A stretch of DNA of 64,000 bases from an uncultured Eubacteriales bacterium. Lineage in GTDB: Bacteria > Bacillota > Clostridia > Christensenellales > UBA1242. The notes under the pieces are model-generated. The model searched no databases and was not told the origin of the DNA. It saw nothing but the letters and a program-made list of their open reading frames with translations. How positions within the stretch are numbered: the first letter of the stretch is position 1; every line of letters starts with the position of its first letter. Shown here one piece after another: positions 38,479 to 47,771 of the stretch. Made by a program: the position numbers and the translations under genes. Location of the stretch: contig CAQIDI010000003.1 in assembly GCA_948806215.1 (NCBI GenBank), positions 62,001 to 126,000 of the forward strand. The letters run 5' to 3'.

Positions 38479-39957
38479 TTATGGCTTTGAAACAATTACG
38501 AATTTTCCGTCTATCCAAGAATTAATATAGTTTCTTAATTCTCGTTTGCAGGTTTTTTCCATTGCCGCAATAAAATTATCGGGATTAACATTGTTAAAAG
38601 CATTTTCGCTATAATATGCTTGCAACCCAATTAAAAAGTTGTTTTTGCCAACAACTTCACGCAAATTGTCAAAAAGCAACATTCCTTTAACATATGTCAT
38701 ATAAACATATTCTGGTTCTGTTCCATATTGATCAATGTGACGATTCATAGATGTATCTAATTTTCCTAGTATTTCTGTGTATAAATCAACAAAGGTTACA
38801 TAGCTATTATTTGTGCTTTTTATTAACTCGTTATAGTCAATGCCATAGTCTGGATTTTCTTCGTAGAATAATGCTGTTGAATATTCGGTTAAGCCTTCGT
38901 CTAACCAAGCATTTCTAAATGCATTGCTTCCAATAACACCATACCACCACTGATGTGCAATTTCGTGCACTATAACATTTTTATAATCTGCACCAGTAAC
39001 TTCGTCGCTAATATAAACTAAATTTGGATATTCCATTCCACCGTGAACAAAATTTGTTTTAACAACATTTAAAGTTTTATAAGGATACTTACCAAATAAC
39101 TTGTTAAAAGTTTTTACAGAATCCAATGCTGTTTGCAAATTTTCTTGTGCATTATCGTCATTATAGTAATAGTAAGTAACTAAAGTATCATCAACAGTAT
39201 TTGATAAAACTTCGAACTTTGTTGATAGCACTATAGCAAAATCTCTAACTGTTTTTGCGTTCAAATAATATGTGCTTATGCTTTCTTCTTTAACCGCAGA
39301 TGTTTGCTCTCCTGTTGAAGAAACAACAAATTCGGTTGGCACTGTTAGTTTAACTTCGTAGTTCGACATATCACTATAAAATGGATCACCATTAGAATTA
39401 TATGGATCTAAAATAAATTCACCATTTTCAAACACTGCAACTATTGGATAAAAGTTTGCAAGGTTAACAGTGTTTTCTCCATAACCAAATCTGTGATTAA
39501 CGTTTGGAACTTGAACAGTAAAATCTATTAACACTGTTACTTTATCAAGAGGTTCTAAATCAAAACCTAAAAATAGTTTTAAAATATTATTATCCGTTCC
39601 ACTATATTCAAAGGTTGCATCCACACCATTAACTTTTGCAAAATTAATAACTATATCTCCTGCACTAAATCCGTTAGGATATGCTTTTTTTTCGTTTAGG
39701 GTACTAACAGGTTTGTTAACTGCTCCTTCACTAAATGCTTTAGGATATAAATGAAAACATAAAAACGATAACGTTGTATCGGTTCTGTTTGTATAGGTTA
39801 ATGTTTCATTGCCATTTAGCATATGCTCTTCGGTATAGGTTAAATCCAATTGATAGGTGTTTAATTGTTTGCTTTGTTTGTTTATATCTAAGTTGCTGTT
39901 TCCGCAACCAAACAAAAACATAACACAAAGTAAGCCTACCATCCACAATTTTTTCAT
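38479..39957 (-). CDS. M1-family zinc metallopeptidase, lipoprotein
   Basis: The 492-residue protein has a lipobox LFGC (Cys18) and an M1 aminopeptidase domain with GGMEY (about 306-310, the GAMEN-type substrate motif), HEIAH (His331, His335) and Glu354 in WLDEG as the third zinc ligand. It lacks the large C-terminal half of full M1 enzymes, as is common in bacterial membrane-linked members. It probably trims peptides outside the cell. GGAG lies before the ATG. It is transcribed separately from walJ, 65 nt downstream. Confidence 0.9.
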   Translation of the reverse strand: MKKLWMVGLLCVMFLFGCGNSNLDINKQSKQLNTYQLDLTYTEEHMLNGNETLTYTNRTDTTLSFLCFHLYPKAFSEGAVNKPVSTLNEKKAYPNGFSAGDIVINFAKVNGVDATFEYSGTDNNILKLFLGFDLEPLDKVTVLIDFTVQVPNVNHRFGYGENTVNLANFYPIVAVFENGEFILDPYNSNGDPFYSDMSNYEVKLTVPTEFVVSSTGEQTSAVKEESISTYYLNAKTVRDFAIVLSTKFEVLSNTVDDTLVTYYYYNDDNAQENLQTALDSVKTFNKLFGKYPYKTLNVVKTNFVHGGMEYPNLVYISDEVTGADYKNVIVHEIAHQWWYGVIGSNAFRNAWLDEGLTEYSTALFYEENPDYGIDYNELIKSTNNSYVTFVDLYTEILGKLDTSMNRHIDQYGTEPEYVYMTYVKGMLLFDNLREVVGKNNFLIGLQAYYSENAFNNVNPDNFIAAMEKTCKRELRNYINSWIDGKFVIVSKP

Positions 39958-40057
39958 TGACTTGCTCCTTAATAAAAACTTTGAAAAGTTAAGTTATAAA
40001 ATAACAAAACACTTTTCTACTTAAAACATTTTTATTAGACAAGCCTTTTTTTTAGAA

Positions 40058-40089
40058 CAAAAAAAGAAAATTAAAAACTAATTTTCTTC
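40058..40089 (-). terminator. Terminator of the zinc-ribbon gene
   Basis: Stem AAGAAAATTA/TAATTTTCTT and a T run on the minus strand. The stem overlaps the last codons of the gene. Confidence 0.6.
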
Positions 40090-40407
40090 TTTTTCTTTGC
40101 TTAATAAACTTATCAATATTATAACTCCAATAGGAAAACAAAAAGTTAACATAATCATACCAAAAATAAATGTTCCAATATTATCTCCTATAACTTTTCT
40201 TAAATGCCTATAATCTTTATTATAAACATCCCCGTAATAATTTATAGATTTTGTTACTTCTTTGTTTATTTCGTTTTCAAAATCTTCTAATACTGTTTTA
40301 TTATCTTCTTTTAATTCTTCCCCAACATATGTGTTACCACAATATTCACAAACACCACTACTGTTTTTTAAATGTGCACCACAAGAAGGACATTTTAAAA
40401 TTTTCAT
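40078..40407 (-). CDS. Zinc-ribbon protein with one membrane segment
   Basis: The 109-residue protein has an N-terminal zinc ribbon with two CxxC pairs (CPSC at 6-9 and CEYC at 19-22), a charged middle part and one membrane helix (about 75-102). It resembles the many small zinc-ribbon membrane proteins of Bacillota, for which no function is known. GGAG lies before the ATG. It stands alone upstream of the divergent tRNA cluster. Confidence 0.8.
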   Translation of the reverse strand: MKILKCPSCGAHLKNSSGVCEYCGNTYVGEELKEDNKTVLEDFENEINKEVTKSINYYGDVYNKDYRHLRKVIGDNIGTFIFGMIMLTFCFPIGVIILISLLSKEKEEN

Positions 40408-40572
40408 GTTTTCTCCAATCGTTAAAATTTTTTATCTTTATAATAATAGTATAATTTAATTAATTAAAATATGTCAAGATTTAAAATTTATAAATTTTTA
40501 TTGGTAAAATTTAACTATATAATTTAACATATTAAAATTATACAATCAAAATTTAAAATATTAAAAAAACCA

Positions 40573-40601
40573 TTGACATTAATCTTAATTACAGGTAGAA
40601 T
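40573..40601 (+). promoter_or_regulatory. Strong sigma-A promoter of the tRNA cluster
   Basis: TTGACA (40573-40578), a 17-nt spacer and TAGAAT (40596-40601) lie about 26 nt before the first tRNA. Confidence 0.85.
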
Positions 40602-40627
40602 AATATTGCCTTTAATTTGAGGTATGT

Positions 40628-40704
<77 letters not shown>

Positions 40705-40713
40705 CTATAATTT

Positions 40714-40788
40714 GGTCCCATGGTCAAGCGGTTAAGACACCACCCTTTCACGGTGGTATCAGGGGTTCGAGTCCCCTTGGGACTACCA
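40714..40788 (+). tRNA. tRNA-Glu (TTC)
   Basis: Acceptor GGTCCCA pairs with TGGGACT (G-T at 1-72), the anticodon loop is CTTTCAC with anticodon TTC, the T-loop is TTCGAGT, and CCA is encoded. It lies 9 nt after tRNA-fMet in the same transcript. Confidence 0.95.
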
Positions 40789-40818
40789 TTTATATTTTTC
40801 CCAAACTATTGGGAATAT

Positions 40819-40895
40819 GGCGGCGTAGCTTAGTTGGTTATAGCGTGCGGTTCATACCCGCAAGGTCGTAGGTTCGAATCCCACCGCCGCTACCA
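40819..40895 (+). tRNA. tRNA-Met (CAT), elongator
   Basis: Acceptor GGCGGCG, anticodon loop TTCATAC and encoded CCA closely resemble the elongator tRNA-Met of Bacillus. The T stem has an A-C mismatch (A51-C63). A tRNA-Ile2 with modified CAT cannot be fully excluded by sequence, but the overall match favours Met. Confidence 0.9.
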
Positions 40896-40900
40896 CACTT

Positions 40901-40922
40901 AATGGCGCTAGCCATTTTTTTA
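40901..40922 (+). terminator. Terminator of the tRNA cluster
   Basis: Stem ATGGC/GCCAT with loop GCTA and seven T residues, directly after the last tRNA. Confidence 0.85.
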
Positions 40923-40934
40923 ATTTAGCAAATA

Positions 40935-40968
40935 AAAAAATCACATTAATAGTGTGATTTTTATTTTT
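40935..40968 (-). terminator. Terminator of the yabP-yabQ-divIC operon
   Basis: Stem AAATCACA/TGTGATTT and a T run on the minus strand, immediately after the divIC stop codon. Confidence 0.8.
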
Positions 40969-41241
40969 TTATTTAAAAATTACTTCGCCATCTTTACCCC
41001 AGCCCAAAACTTCCCTAGCATAATCTTCTAAATATTCGCTGGAATTTAAATAGTTATTCTGGTTAGTAACATTAACAATGCTTTGCTCAACATCGCTAAG
41101 CCTTTTTTGTAGTGCCTTTTCTTTATTATTTAAATTTGCAATATTAATAAATTCCACAATTAAAATAATAACAAGCGCAAAAAACAAAATTGCACAAATA
41201 ACACTTATTAATTTAACAACATTAAGTTTTTTAAATTTCAT
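40969..41241 (-). CDS. divIC: Septum formation initiator DivIC/FtsB-type protein
   Basis: The 90-residue protein has one membrane helix (about 10-32), a coiled coil (about 35-62) and the closing signature EYLEDYARE typical of DivIC/FtsB. It should work with FtsL and DivIB/FtsQ in the divisome. It ends the yabP-yabQ-divIC operon, the same order as in Bacillus. The gap to yabQ is 1 nt. Confidence 0.93.
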   Translation of the reverse strand: MKFKKLNVVKLISVICAILFFALVIILIVEFINIANLNNKEKALQKRLSDVEQSIVNVTNQNNYLNSSEYLEDYAREVLGWGKDGEVIFK

Positions 41242-41242
41242 A

Positions 41243-41596
41243 TTACTTTAACACTCTTTTTACTAGCTTGGTTTTTTTAAGGCGAATTGCGCCACTTTTA
41301 AGTTTATTATATAACCAATAATAAACTTTGGCAAATAATTTTCCAAGGGTTTTACGCTCTAATATAAAGCCTACAACATAAGCAACTAATAAATAAAACC
41401 TAAATTCGCCAAAATTAAAGTTTATTAGTGCAATAAAAAATCCAAACACATTAACTACAGCAAAGTGTGCCTCTAATATTTGACTAACAACTATATTGTT
41501 TTTTAATAATAACTTTATAAAATTTAGTATTCCCCAAATAACACCAAGCAAAATGCCAAACGCTAAAAATATGAAAAACAATTTTGCTTGTATCAT
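41243..41596 (-). CDS. yabQ: Spore cortex biosynthesis protein YabQ
   Basis: The 117-residue protein has about three membrane segments and a basic C-terminal tail. Size, topology and position between yabP and divIC identify YabQ, a mother-cell membrane protein needed for spore cortex synthesis. It is shorter than Bacillus YabQ but normal for Clostridia. The ATGA overlap with yabP shows coupled translation. Confidence 0.9.
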   Translation of the reverse strand: MIQAKLFFIFLAFGILLGVIWGILNFIKLLLKNNIVVSQILEAHFAVVNVFGFFIALINFNFGEFRFYLLVAYVVGFILERKTLGKLFAKVYYWLYNKLKSGAIRLKKTKLVKRVLK

Positions 41597-41880
41597 TTAA
41601 ACAACCTTTTTAACATATTTTTATTTCCACCTGTACCATATTTAATGCTATCAACTTCACCACTAAGTTCAAGCATTCCGCTTTCAACATCTAACTTTTC
41701 AATATGTAAACCTTGTCCGCAAATGTAAACACGGTTTCCACTAACCATAAAAATCATATTTTGTTCGTTTGAACTAATGGCTTTTTCAACACCAGTTAAA
41801 CTTAACTTTTTTCTATTATCTAAAACTAATTTAGAACTATTAAACCTTTTTTCGTTTATAACATTAGTAACGTTTTCCAT
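41593..41880 (-). CDS. yabP: Sporulation protein YabP
   Basis: The 95-residue protein has the YabP/YqfC pattern: a beta-rich small domain with KKLSLTGVEKAIS and SGNRVYICGQGLHIEKLDVE. YabP is needed for spore assembly in the mother cell. The ATG at 41880 is preferred over a GTG at 41886, because GAGGTG lies 3 nt before the ATG. A sigma-E-type promoter candidate is located upstream, as expected. Confidence 0.93.
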   Translation of the reverse strand: MENVTNVINEKRFNSSKLVLDNRKKLSLTGVEKAISSNEQNMIFMVSGNRVYICGQGLHIEKLDVESGMLELSGEVDSIKYGTGGNKNMLKRLFK

Positions 41881-41916
41881 TAACACCTCAAAATATATTT
41901 AAAATTTTATTACTAA

Positions 41917-41946
41917 AATATTATGATTAAAATCAAAGAATTATTC
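41917..41946 (-). promoter_or_regulatory. Candidate sigma-E promoter of yabP-yabQ-divIC
   Basis: On the minus strand GAATAAT (41940-41946), 14 nt and CATAATATT (41917-41925) fit the sigma-E pattern (KMATATT-like, then CATA-type -10) with correct spacing. Confidence 0.55.
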
Positions 41947-41979
41947 TAAGCCAACTAAATAGTTTTTTGTTAAAAAATA

Positions 41980-42006
41980 AAAAAGAAATAGTTTCCTATC
42001 TCTTTT
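41980..42006 (-). terminator. Terminator overlapping the end of the HExxH orphan gene
   Basis: Stem AAAGAGATAG/CTATTTCTTT with a GAAA loop and a T run. The stop codon at 41996-41998 is inside the hairpin. Confidence 0.75.
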
Positions 42007-43000
42007 TAACATAACTAGGCTGCATACTAGCTTTTAAAACCGCCATCACACATTTACCCGAATCCATAAACTGTTCCTGCGTCCAAGCTTCTTTAAAATC
42101 TATTTGAGCAATATTTTTTGCTTCTAGGCTAAGCTGCGGATATAAATCTAACATATATTTATCGCTTGTGTAACTATAATTTTTGTTTTTATATATTTGT
42201 TCGCGTTTTTCACTATTATAATTATCAATAACATTAGAGTAAGCTTTTAGAACATCTTTAAATCGAGAATGTTTTAACGCTTCAAATTCTTGTTCAATAT
42301 TCCAAGAACATTTTTCAACAGTTGCACAAATTTCTTTTTTTAGCATTAATATATTTGATTTTGTTGAACTATTTAAAGCATTATTATTAATATGATTTAA
42401 AACTTCAATCGAATAATTGTTTGCATCCAGTTCAAATGGATTAAAGCCATATTCTTTTTCCATAAAGTTAATATCGTTTTGATGCTTTAGCTTATATTTC
42501 AAATTTTTTTGTTGTTGTTTTGGTTTAGCAAAAATCTGATTTGAATTTTTTAAAATTTTATTATATAAGCCAATTAAAGATTGTGCTTTTTTAAGTGCGG
42601 AAACTGCTAAGTTTTCTGACATCAATAATTTGCCAGAATTTAGATTTTTTATGTTCTTATATTGCCAAGAGTGCCTTGATTCGTGAATAACAACCTGCAC
42701 TAGCTTTAAAGGATAAAAGCTATTATTGGTTTCCTTTAAAGTTTTAAAAGCTTTTAATAGATTATCGTTAATAAATATGTTTTCTGAAATTCCACATTTC
42801 CACTGTGCCCAAGTTTCCATTGATAAACTAACAAACTTTAGTTTAGCTGGTTTTATGTTATTATTTTTGCAATATGCCAAATGTAAACATTTTACATATT
42901 CCTTTAATTTTTCTTCGCTACTTACAACACTATAAAATTCTGGCGTGCTAGCAAGCAATAACAACTTATTAAAACTATAGTTTTTTAAATTAGTTTCCAT
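41996..43000 (-). CDS. Uncharacterised protein with HExxH zincin-like motif
   Basis: The 334-residue protein has no signal peptide or membrane segment. Residues 106-110 read HESRH, a possible zinc-binding HExxH, followed 80 residues later by PFELDAN with Glu190. That arrangement (HExxH followed by a Pro-x-Glu-x-x-Ala-type helix) is seen in some metallopeptidase-like families of mobile and host-associated bacteria. The rest is Lys/Asn-rich and helical. I do not recognise the family, and peptidase activity is inferred from the motif only. No strong SD is visible. It is separate from the sporulation operon downstream. Confidence 0.65.
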   Translation of the reverse strand: METNLKNYSFNKLLLLASTPEFYSVVSSEEKLKEYVKCLHLAYCKNNNIKPAKLKFVSLSMETWAQWKCGISENIFINDNLLKAFKTLKETNNSFYPLKLVQVVIHESRHSWQYKNIKNLNSGKLLMSENLAVSALKKAQSLIGLYNKILKNSNQIFAKPKQQQKNLKYKLKHQNDINFMEKEYGFNPFELDANNYSIEVLNHINNNALNSSTKSNILMLKKEICATVEKCSWNIEQEFEALKHSRFKDVLKAYSNVIDNYNSEKREQIYKNKNYSYTSDKYMLDLYPQLSLEAKNIAQIDFKEAWTQEQFMDSGKCVMAVLKASMQPSYVKKR

Positions 43001-43015
43001 ACAAAAATTTTAACA

Positions 43016-43046
43016 AAAAACTTTGCGCTAGTCAATACGCAAAGTT
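43016..43046 (-). terminator. Terminator of the ABC-2 exporter operon
   Basis: Stem CTTTGCG/CGCAAAG with flanking A and T runs on the minus strand. Confidence 0.85.
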
Positions 43047-43051
43047 TTTTG

Positions 43052-43849
43052 TTATAGTCTGCTACCCATAAGACTTCCAGAAGAATAACGCTTTAATCCC
43101 AATTTAAAAGTTACAAATGCTAAAACAACAAGTAATGCTGTAACAGCTATTAAAATTGCTATTGCCCAGGGGTTAAACCCCAAGAATATTGCTTCGGCAG
43201 GAATAAACACCATAAATCCAGCGGGAATTATTGTGTATAACAACACTTTAGCAAATCCTTTAAAAATAACAGGTGGATAGTTATCAAACATAGTTATAGC
43301 CGAACTTATCATATCTGCAATAGCACTTCCATTTTTAACATAGAAACAAATACTTTGAAAAATCAAAACAATACTAACAAACACTAACGCACCAATAATA
43401 ATTACAGGAATCATTGCTAAATACCACCACCAAGTTGCATTAATTATTATTAAAACAACAAAGGCATAAATAATATCGCCTATAGCCGAAACCGAGCAAG
43501 AAGAACAACAAACATTAATTAATAAATTTTTTGGTTGAGTTAAATAAACATCTAACTTTCCGTTATATATTAATTCTCCAACCGAAAACGCACTATTAAA
43601 AAATAAGTGTGCAACGCCATAACTACCTGCCGAAATTGCCCATAATAATAAAACTTCGTTAAAGCCATAGCCACCAATGCTATCCACAATAGAAAAAACA
43701 ATAATCCATTGCAAAATAAAGAAAGCATTATTTAAAATCATCATAACAATTTTTAGAAAAAAGGATGTTTTATATTCGTATTCTTTTTTTAAGTTTAGTT
43801 TTAAATAACTAAAAATTAACTTAAAATTATTTTTAACCACCATTAACAT
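43052..43849 (-). CDS. ABC-2 type exporter permease (COG3694-like)
   Basis: The 265-residue protein has six membrane segments and matches the permease family that pairs with a second permease and an ATPase of the COG4586/4587/3694 set. It contains LIYNGKLDVYLTQPKN, a segment typical of these permeases. It overlaps the upstream permease by 17 nt. AGGAGG is close to the first ATG; a second ATG 6 nt later is also possible. The substrate is unknown. Confidence 0.88.
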   Translation of the reverse strand: MLMVVKNNFKLIFSYLKLNLKKEYEYKTSFFLKIVMMILNNAFFILQWIIVFSIVDSIGGYGFNEVLLLWAISAGSYGVAHLFFNSAFSVGELIYNGKLDVYLTQPKNLLINVCCSSCSVSAIGDIIYAFVVLIIINATWWWYLAMIPVIIIGALVFVSIVLIFQSICFYVKNGSAIADMISSAITMFDNYPPVIFKGFAKVLLYTIIPAGFMVFIPAEAIFLGFNPWAIAILIAVTALLVVLAFVTFKLGLKRYSSGSLMGSRL

Positions 43850-44630
43850 TAACCCTCCTTTTTCCTAAGTTATAAACACCAATACCAATAAGTATTAAAA
43901 TCACACACCAAACACTTTGCGAAACAAACACTTTTAAAAATAATTCCCACGAAAAATTAGCAACAAGTTTAGCAGGACCAGAAAAAACCGAATATATTGG
44001 GCTATATTCAATTACTGGTTGCAACCAAGCTGGGAAAAACTCAACTGGAAAAAACAAACCAAACAACATTAAAAATTTTTGTAGTATCCACGAAAATGGC
44101 GAAGCATCTTCAATCCAAAAGCTAAGTAAGCCAACTATAGCAAACATAGCCCACACTAATAAAAACGATAAAATTAGCGAAAGAATATTTGGCAAAATTT
44201 GATACCAAGTAAATGTTGGAACTATTCCCACAAAGCACAAGCCCATAACCAAACCAATAGGAAACATAAACATAAGCATCCAAGTGCTTTTACCCATAAA
44301 GGTCGTTATATTATATAAATAAAAGTTATAAGGTCTGTTTAACTTGTAGGCAATTCCACCGCTTTTAATTTCGTTGCCAATAGAAGTTATTATTAACCTG
44401 TTTCTAGCACAAGTAACAATTAATTCGGTTATTATTAAATACCATATCATTTGTTCTAACGAATAACCATTAATAACACTGCTTGTTCCGCTTTCACCAT
44501 AAATAAAACTCCAAAGTTGCACAAAAATATAAATGATAATAAAAAAGGAAACGGCACGAAGTAATGTGTCAATAATAGTATCTCGTTCTTGTTTAATACT
44601 TGTTTTATAAATGTGTAAGTATTTAAGCAT
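43833..44630 (-). CDS. ABC-2 type exporter permease (COG4587-like)
   Basis: The 265-residue, six-segment permease contains EIKSGGIAYKLNRPYNFYLY, characteristic of this family, and a VEFFPAWLQP segment. Its ATG overlaps the stop of the ATPase gene (TAATG), and its end overlaps the next permease, so the three proteins are made together as one exporter. Confidence 0.88.
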   Translation of the reverse strand: MLKYLHIYKTSIKQERDTIIDTLLRAVSFFIIIYIFVQLWSFIYGESGTSSVINGYSLEQMIWYLIITELIVTCARNRLIITSIGNEIKSGGIAYKLNRPYNFYLYNITTFMGKSTWMLMFMFPIGLVMGLCFVGIVPTFTWYQILPNILSLILSFLLVWAMFAIVGLLSFWIEDASPFSWILQKFLMLFGLFFPVEFFPAWLQPVIEYSPIYSVFSGPAKLVANFSWELFLKVFVSQSVWCVILILIGIGVYNLGKRRVNVNGG

Positions 44631-45610
44631 TATTCATTTTTTCCTTGGTAAATATTTTTTATAATTTCTTCTAGTGGAGTAGAAGAAATTGATATATCTT
44701 GCAAATCATCGGCTTTAAATAATTTCATAAGTTCATCCATTGATGTTACATTCATATCAACTTCTATTTTATACATTGTGTCTTTATGTTTTAAAATTTT
44801 AATACCTTTGGTTTCTTTTAATTTAACAGCCGATTTTAAATTTGCTTCCACAATTTTTTTGTTCATATAGTGATACTTTAAGTTTTTCATACTATCATCT
44901 AACACTATTTTACCATCGTTAATAATAATAACTCGTTTGCAAAGTTCTTCAATATCGCCAACATCGTGAGAAGTAAATAAGATTGTTGTTCCTAACTCTT
45001 TATTTATTTTTTTAATAAGTTTTCTTAAAGTATCTTTTGCTATTGGATCAAGTCCTATTGTTGGCTCATCAAAGAACAACATTTTAGGGTTATGAATTAA
45101 ACTTGCCACCATTTCACATTTCATTCGTTGCCCTAACGATAAGCTTTTTATTGGTTGATTAATAAAATCGTTAATTTCAAAAACATCTGCTAATTCTTTA
45201 ATTCTTGCCAATAAATCTTTTTTAGGAATATCGTAAATGGCACCAAAAAACAAAAAGTTATCATACGCCGAAAGATGAACCCACAACTGCTCTTTTTGAC
45301 CAAACACTGTTCCAATTTGATAGGATAGTTTAACTCGTTGTTTACTAGGATTAAAACCTAAAACTTTAATCTCTCCACTTGTTGGATATAGTATGCCAGT
45401 AAGCATTTTTATAGTGGTGCTTTTGCCTGCTCCATTTGGCCCAATAAAAGCAAGACACTCGCCTTCTTCAACATCAAAAGAAATATTGTTTACTGCGTGT
45501 TTAATGCTTACTTCACGCTTGCTAAACAAATGCTTAAATTTTTCTTTGCCTTTATATTTTTTCTTTACTTTAAAATCTTTTGTTAAATTTTTAACTTCTA
45601 TCGCTTTCAT
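44630..45610 (-). CDS. ABC exporter ATP-binding protein (COG4586-like)
   Basis: The 326-residue ATPase has Walker A GPNGAGKST (about 60), Q-loop, signature LSLGQRMKCE (about 158), Walker B MLFFDEPTIG and the H-loop TSHD. A C-terminal extension (about 240-326) is typical of ATPases of this uncharacterised exporter family. Substrate is unknown; lipids, drugs or peptides are possible. AAGGA lies before the ATG. Confidence 0.95.
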   Translation of the reverse strand: MKAIEVKNLTKDFKVKKKYKGKEKFKHLFSKREVSIKHAVNNISFDVEEGECLAFIGPNGAGKSTTIKMLTGILYPTSGEIKVLGFNPSKQRVKLSYQIGTVFGQKEQLWVHLSAYDNFLFFGAIYDIPKKDLLARIKELADVFEINDFINQPIKSLSLGQRMKCEMVASLIHNPKMLFFDEPTIGLDPIAKDTLRKLIKKINKELGTTILFTSHDVGDIEELCKRVIIINDGKIVLDDSMKNLKYHYMNKKIVEANLKSAVKLKETKGIKILKHKDTMYKIEVDMNVTSMDELMKLFKADDLQDISISSTPLEEIIKNIYQGKNE

Positions 45611-45654
45611 AATTTATCCTTATTGTGTTTTTTATAACATTAAAATTTTTATTA

Positions 45655-45702
45655 AAAAACTCTTAACTAATTAGAACAAAATTCTAAAAATTAAGAGTTT
45701 AA
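45655..45702 (-). terminator. Terminator of the methyltransferase gene
   Basis: Stem AAACTCTTAA/TTAAGAGTTT with a larger loop that itself contains a short hairpin, and a T run on the minus strand. Confidence 0.7.
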
Positions 45703-45710
45703 TTTTAACA

Positions 45711-46316
45711 CTAATTAATTTTTTCTGAGTGTAAAATATAATATCCTTTATCTCTATTTAAAATTTTTACATTGCCAAAAATTTCGTTCATTTTGTTTTT
45801 TAAACTTTCCATACCGTGTTTTTTCTTAATAACTAATGTTATTGTTCCGTTAGGTTCTAAAACATCTTTAGCACCAATAACAACATTAAACAAATTTTGT
45901 TTTCCGGCTTTTATTGGAGGATTTGTTACAATATGATTTACTTTAAAATTAACATTATCATATAGGTTACTGTCAAAAACATCAACTTTAACCCCAATAT
46001 TGTTTGCATTTTTGCAAGATAACATAACAGCATTTTTATTTATATCTAACATTTTAACATTTAAATTAGGATAGTATTTTTTAATAAGTATGCCAATAAT
46101 ACCATATCCACAACCAACATCTAAAACTGTACCGTTAAGCGTTACATTATTAAAAACTGTTTTTAGCAGTGTTGTTGTTCCATAATCAAAATTATCTTTA
46201 GAAAAAATATCTGCACAACTTTCAAAGGTGTAACTATCCCCCATAAAGTAATCGGTAAAACTAAAGTAATCTTCTTTTCTATGTTCGGTATTTAAAAAGT
46301 AATGATGCTGTTCCAT
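45711..46316 (-). CDS. RsmC-like class I methyltransferase
   Basis: The 201-residue protein has the SAM-binding motif VLDVGCGYGIIG (about 79) and the NPPIKAG motif (about 130) of N2-guanine rRNA methyltransferases of the RsmC/YbxB group. These modify 16S or 23S rRNA. AAGGAG is placed ideally before the ATG. It follows cysS by 15 nt and is likely in the same transcript. Confidence 0.85.
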   Translation of the reverse strand: MEQHHYFLNTEHRKEDYFSFTDYFMGDSYTFESCADIFSKDNFDYGTTTLLKTVFNNVTLNGTVLDVGCGYGIIGILIKKYYPNLNVKMLDINKNAVMLSCKNANNIGVKVDVFDSNLYDNVNFKVNHIVTNPPIKAGKQNLFNVVIGAKDVLEPNGTITLVIKKKHGMESLKNKMNEIFGNVKILNRDKGYYILHSEKIN

Positions 46317-46331
46317 TTTATCTCCTTAAAT

Positions 46332-47771
46332 CTACTTGCTATTTAATAGTTCAATATCATAACCATCTTTACGATCTAAAATAACATAACCTAAAGCTTT
46401 TATTTCATCACGAAGTTCATCAGATTTTGCCCAGTTTTTATTTTGCTTTGCTTCCCATCTTAAATTTGCTAATTCCTTAACTTTGTTTGGAATTTCAACA
46501 ACTTTTTGTTGGGTGTTAACTTCGCCAAAATCCAACCCTAAAACTTGCTCTGCAAACGCCGAAACAACATAGTTTATTTGTGGATAAATTTCGGTTAAAT
46601 TATTTTTTATTGCATTACTAATTACTTTCATAATCTTGTTTAATTCAACCATTGCAAGTGGTGTGTTAAAGTCTTCGTTCATCGCATTAACAAAGTTGTT
46701 ATAAATATCAATTAATTCCTGATTTGTTAATTTACTATCAATATTAGTAGTTATGACTCTAACGCTGTTAACACTTTCTTTTAATTTTGCAAATTGTTTT
46801 TCTGCTAAGCTTAAGCCATCGTCGCTAAAATCCACATTCGATCTATAATGGAATTGTTCAATAAAATATCTAACTGTCATTGGATCATATTTTTTAAACA
46901 AATCGGTTAGTGTAATAAAGTTACCTAGGCTCTTGCCCATTTTTGTGCCGTTAACAGTAACTAAGCCGTTATGCATAAAGTAGTTCATAGGCAAATGTCC
47001 ATTAACAATATCAGCTTGAGCACATTCGCATTCATGATGTGGGAAAATGTTATCAATTCCGCCACCGTGAATATCAAATTTTGTCCCTAAAAACTTCTTA
47101 CCTAATGTGGTGCATTCTAAGTGCCAACCAGGGCAACCATTTCCCCAAGGAGATGGCCATTGCATTAAAACATCGGTTTCGGCTTTTTTCCATAATGCAA
47201 AATCTTCAGGGTTTCGTTTATCATCTGCAATCTCAATTCGCTCGCCACTAACATTGTTATCTAATTTGCGATTTGATAATTGTCCATAGTTACTATATTT
47301 TCTAACATCAAAATAAACATTGCCTTGTGGTGTTAAATATCCATATCCTTTGTTTATAATATCTTGCACTGTTTCAATCATTTCCATAATAAAGCCAGTT
47401 GCTCGGCAAGAAATACTTGGCCTAAGTACATTAAGCTTATCCATAGCTTTAAAATATTCAACTTCGTATTTATAAGCAATTTCGTAAGCATCTAATTGCT
47501 CAATTTTTGCTTGTTTCGAAATTTTATCTTCCCCGCTATCGCCATCGCCAACCAAATGTCCAACATCGGTTATGTTTTGAACATATTTAACTTTGTAACC
47601 ACTAAAAGTAAAATATCTTACAATAGTATCAAAATTAATATAACTTTTTGCGTGACCCAAATGTGGCATACCATAAACAGTTGGACCACAAACATAAATT
47701 CCTAGTTTGTTTGGAACAATGGGTTTGAATTCTTCTTTTTTGCGTGTGAATGTATTATAAATCTTAATCAT
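46332..47771 (-). CDS. cysS: Cysteinyl-tRNA synthetase
   Basis: At 479 residues it has the class I signatures HLGH (HIGH, about 39) and KMGKS (KMSKS, about 278, with G for S). It also has the zinc ligands CGPTVYG (Cys28), GCPGWHLEC and HHECE that select cysteine. It charges tRNA-Cys. The start overlaps the preceding MarR gene by 8 nt, so the regulator is probably co-transcribed. No T-box leader is visible. Confidence 0.97.
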   Translation of the reverse strand: MIKIYNTFTRKKEEFKPIVPNKLGIYVCGPTVYGMPHLGHAKSYINFDTIVRYFTFSGYKVKYVQNITDVGHLVGDGDSGEDKISKQAKIEQLDAYEIAYKYEVEYFKAMDKLNVLRPSISCRATGFIMEMIETVQDIINKGYGYLTPQGNVYFDVRKYSNYGQLSNRKLDNNVSGERIEIADDKRNPEDFALWKKAETDVLMQWPSPWGNGCPGWHLECTTLGKKFLGTKFDIHGGGIDNIFPHHECECAQADIVNGHLPMNYFMHNGLVTVNGTKMGKSLGNFITLTDLFKKYDPMTVRYFIEQFHYRSNVDFSDDGLSLAEKQFAKLKESVNSVRVITTNIDSKLTNQELIDIYNNFVNAMNEDFNTPLAMVELNKIMKVISNAIKNNLTEIYPQINYVVSAFAEQVLGLDFGEVNTQQKVVEIPNKVKELANLRWEAKQNKNWAKSDELRDEIKALGYVILDRKDGYDIELLNSK

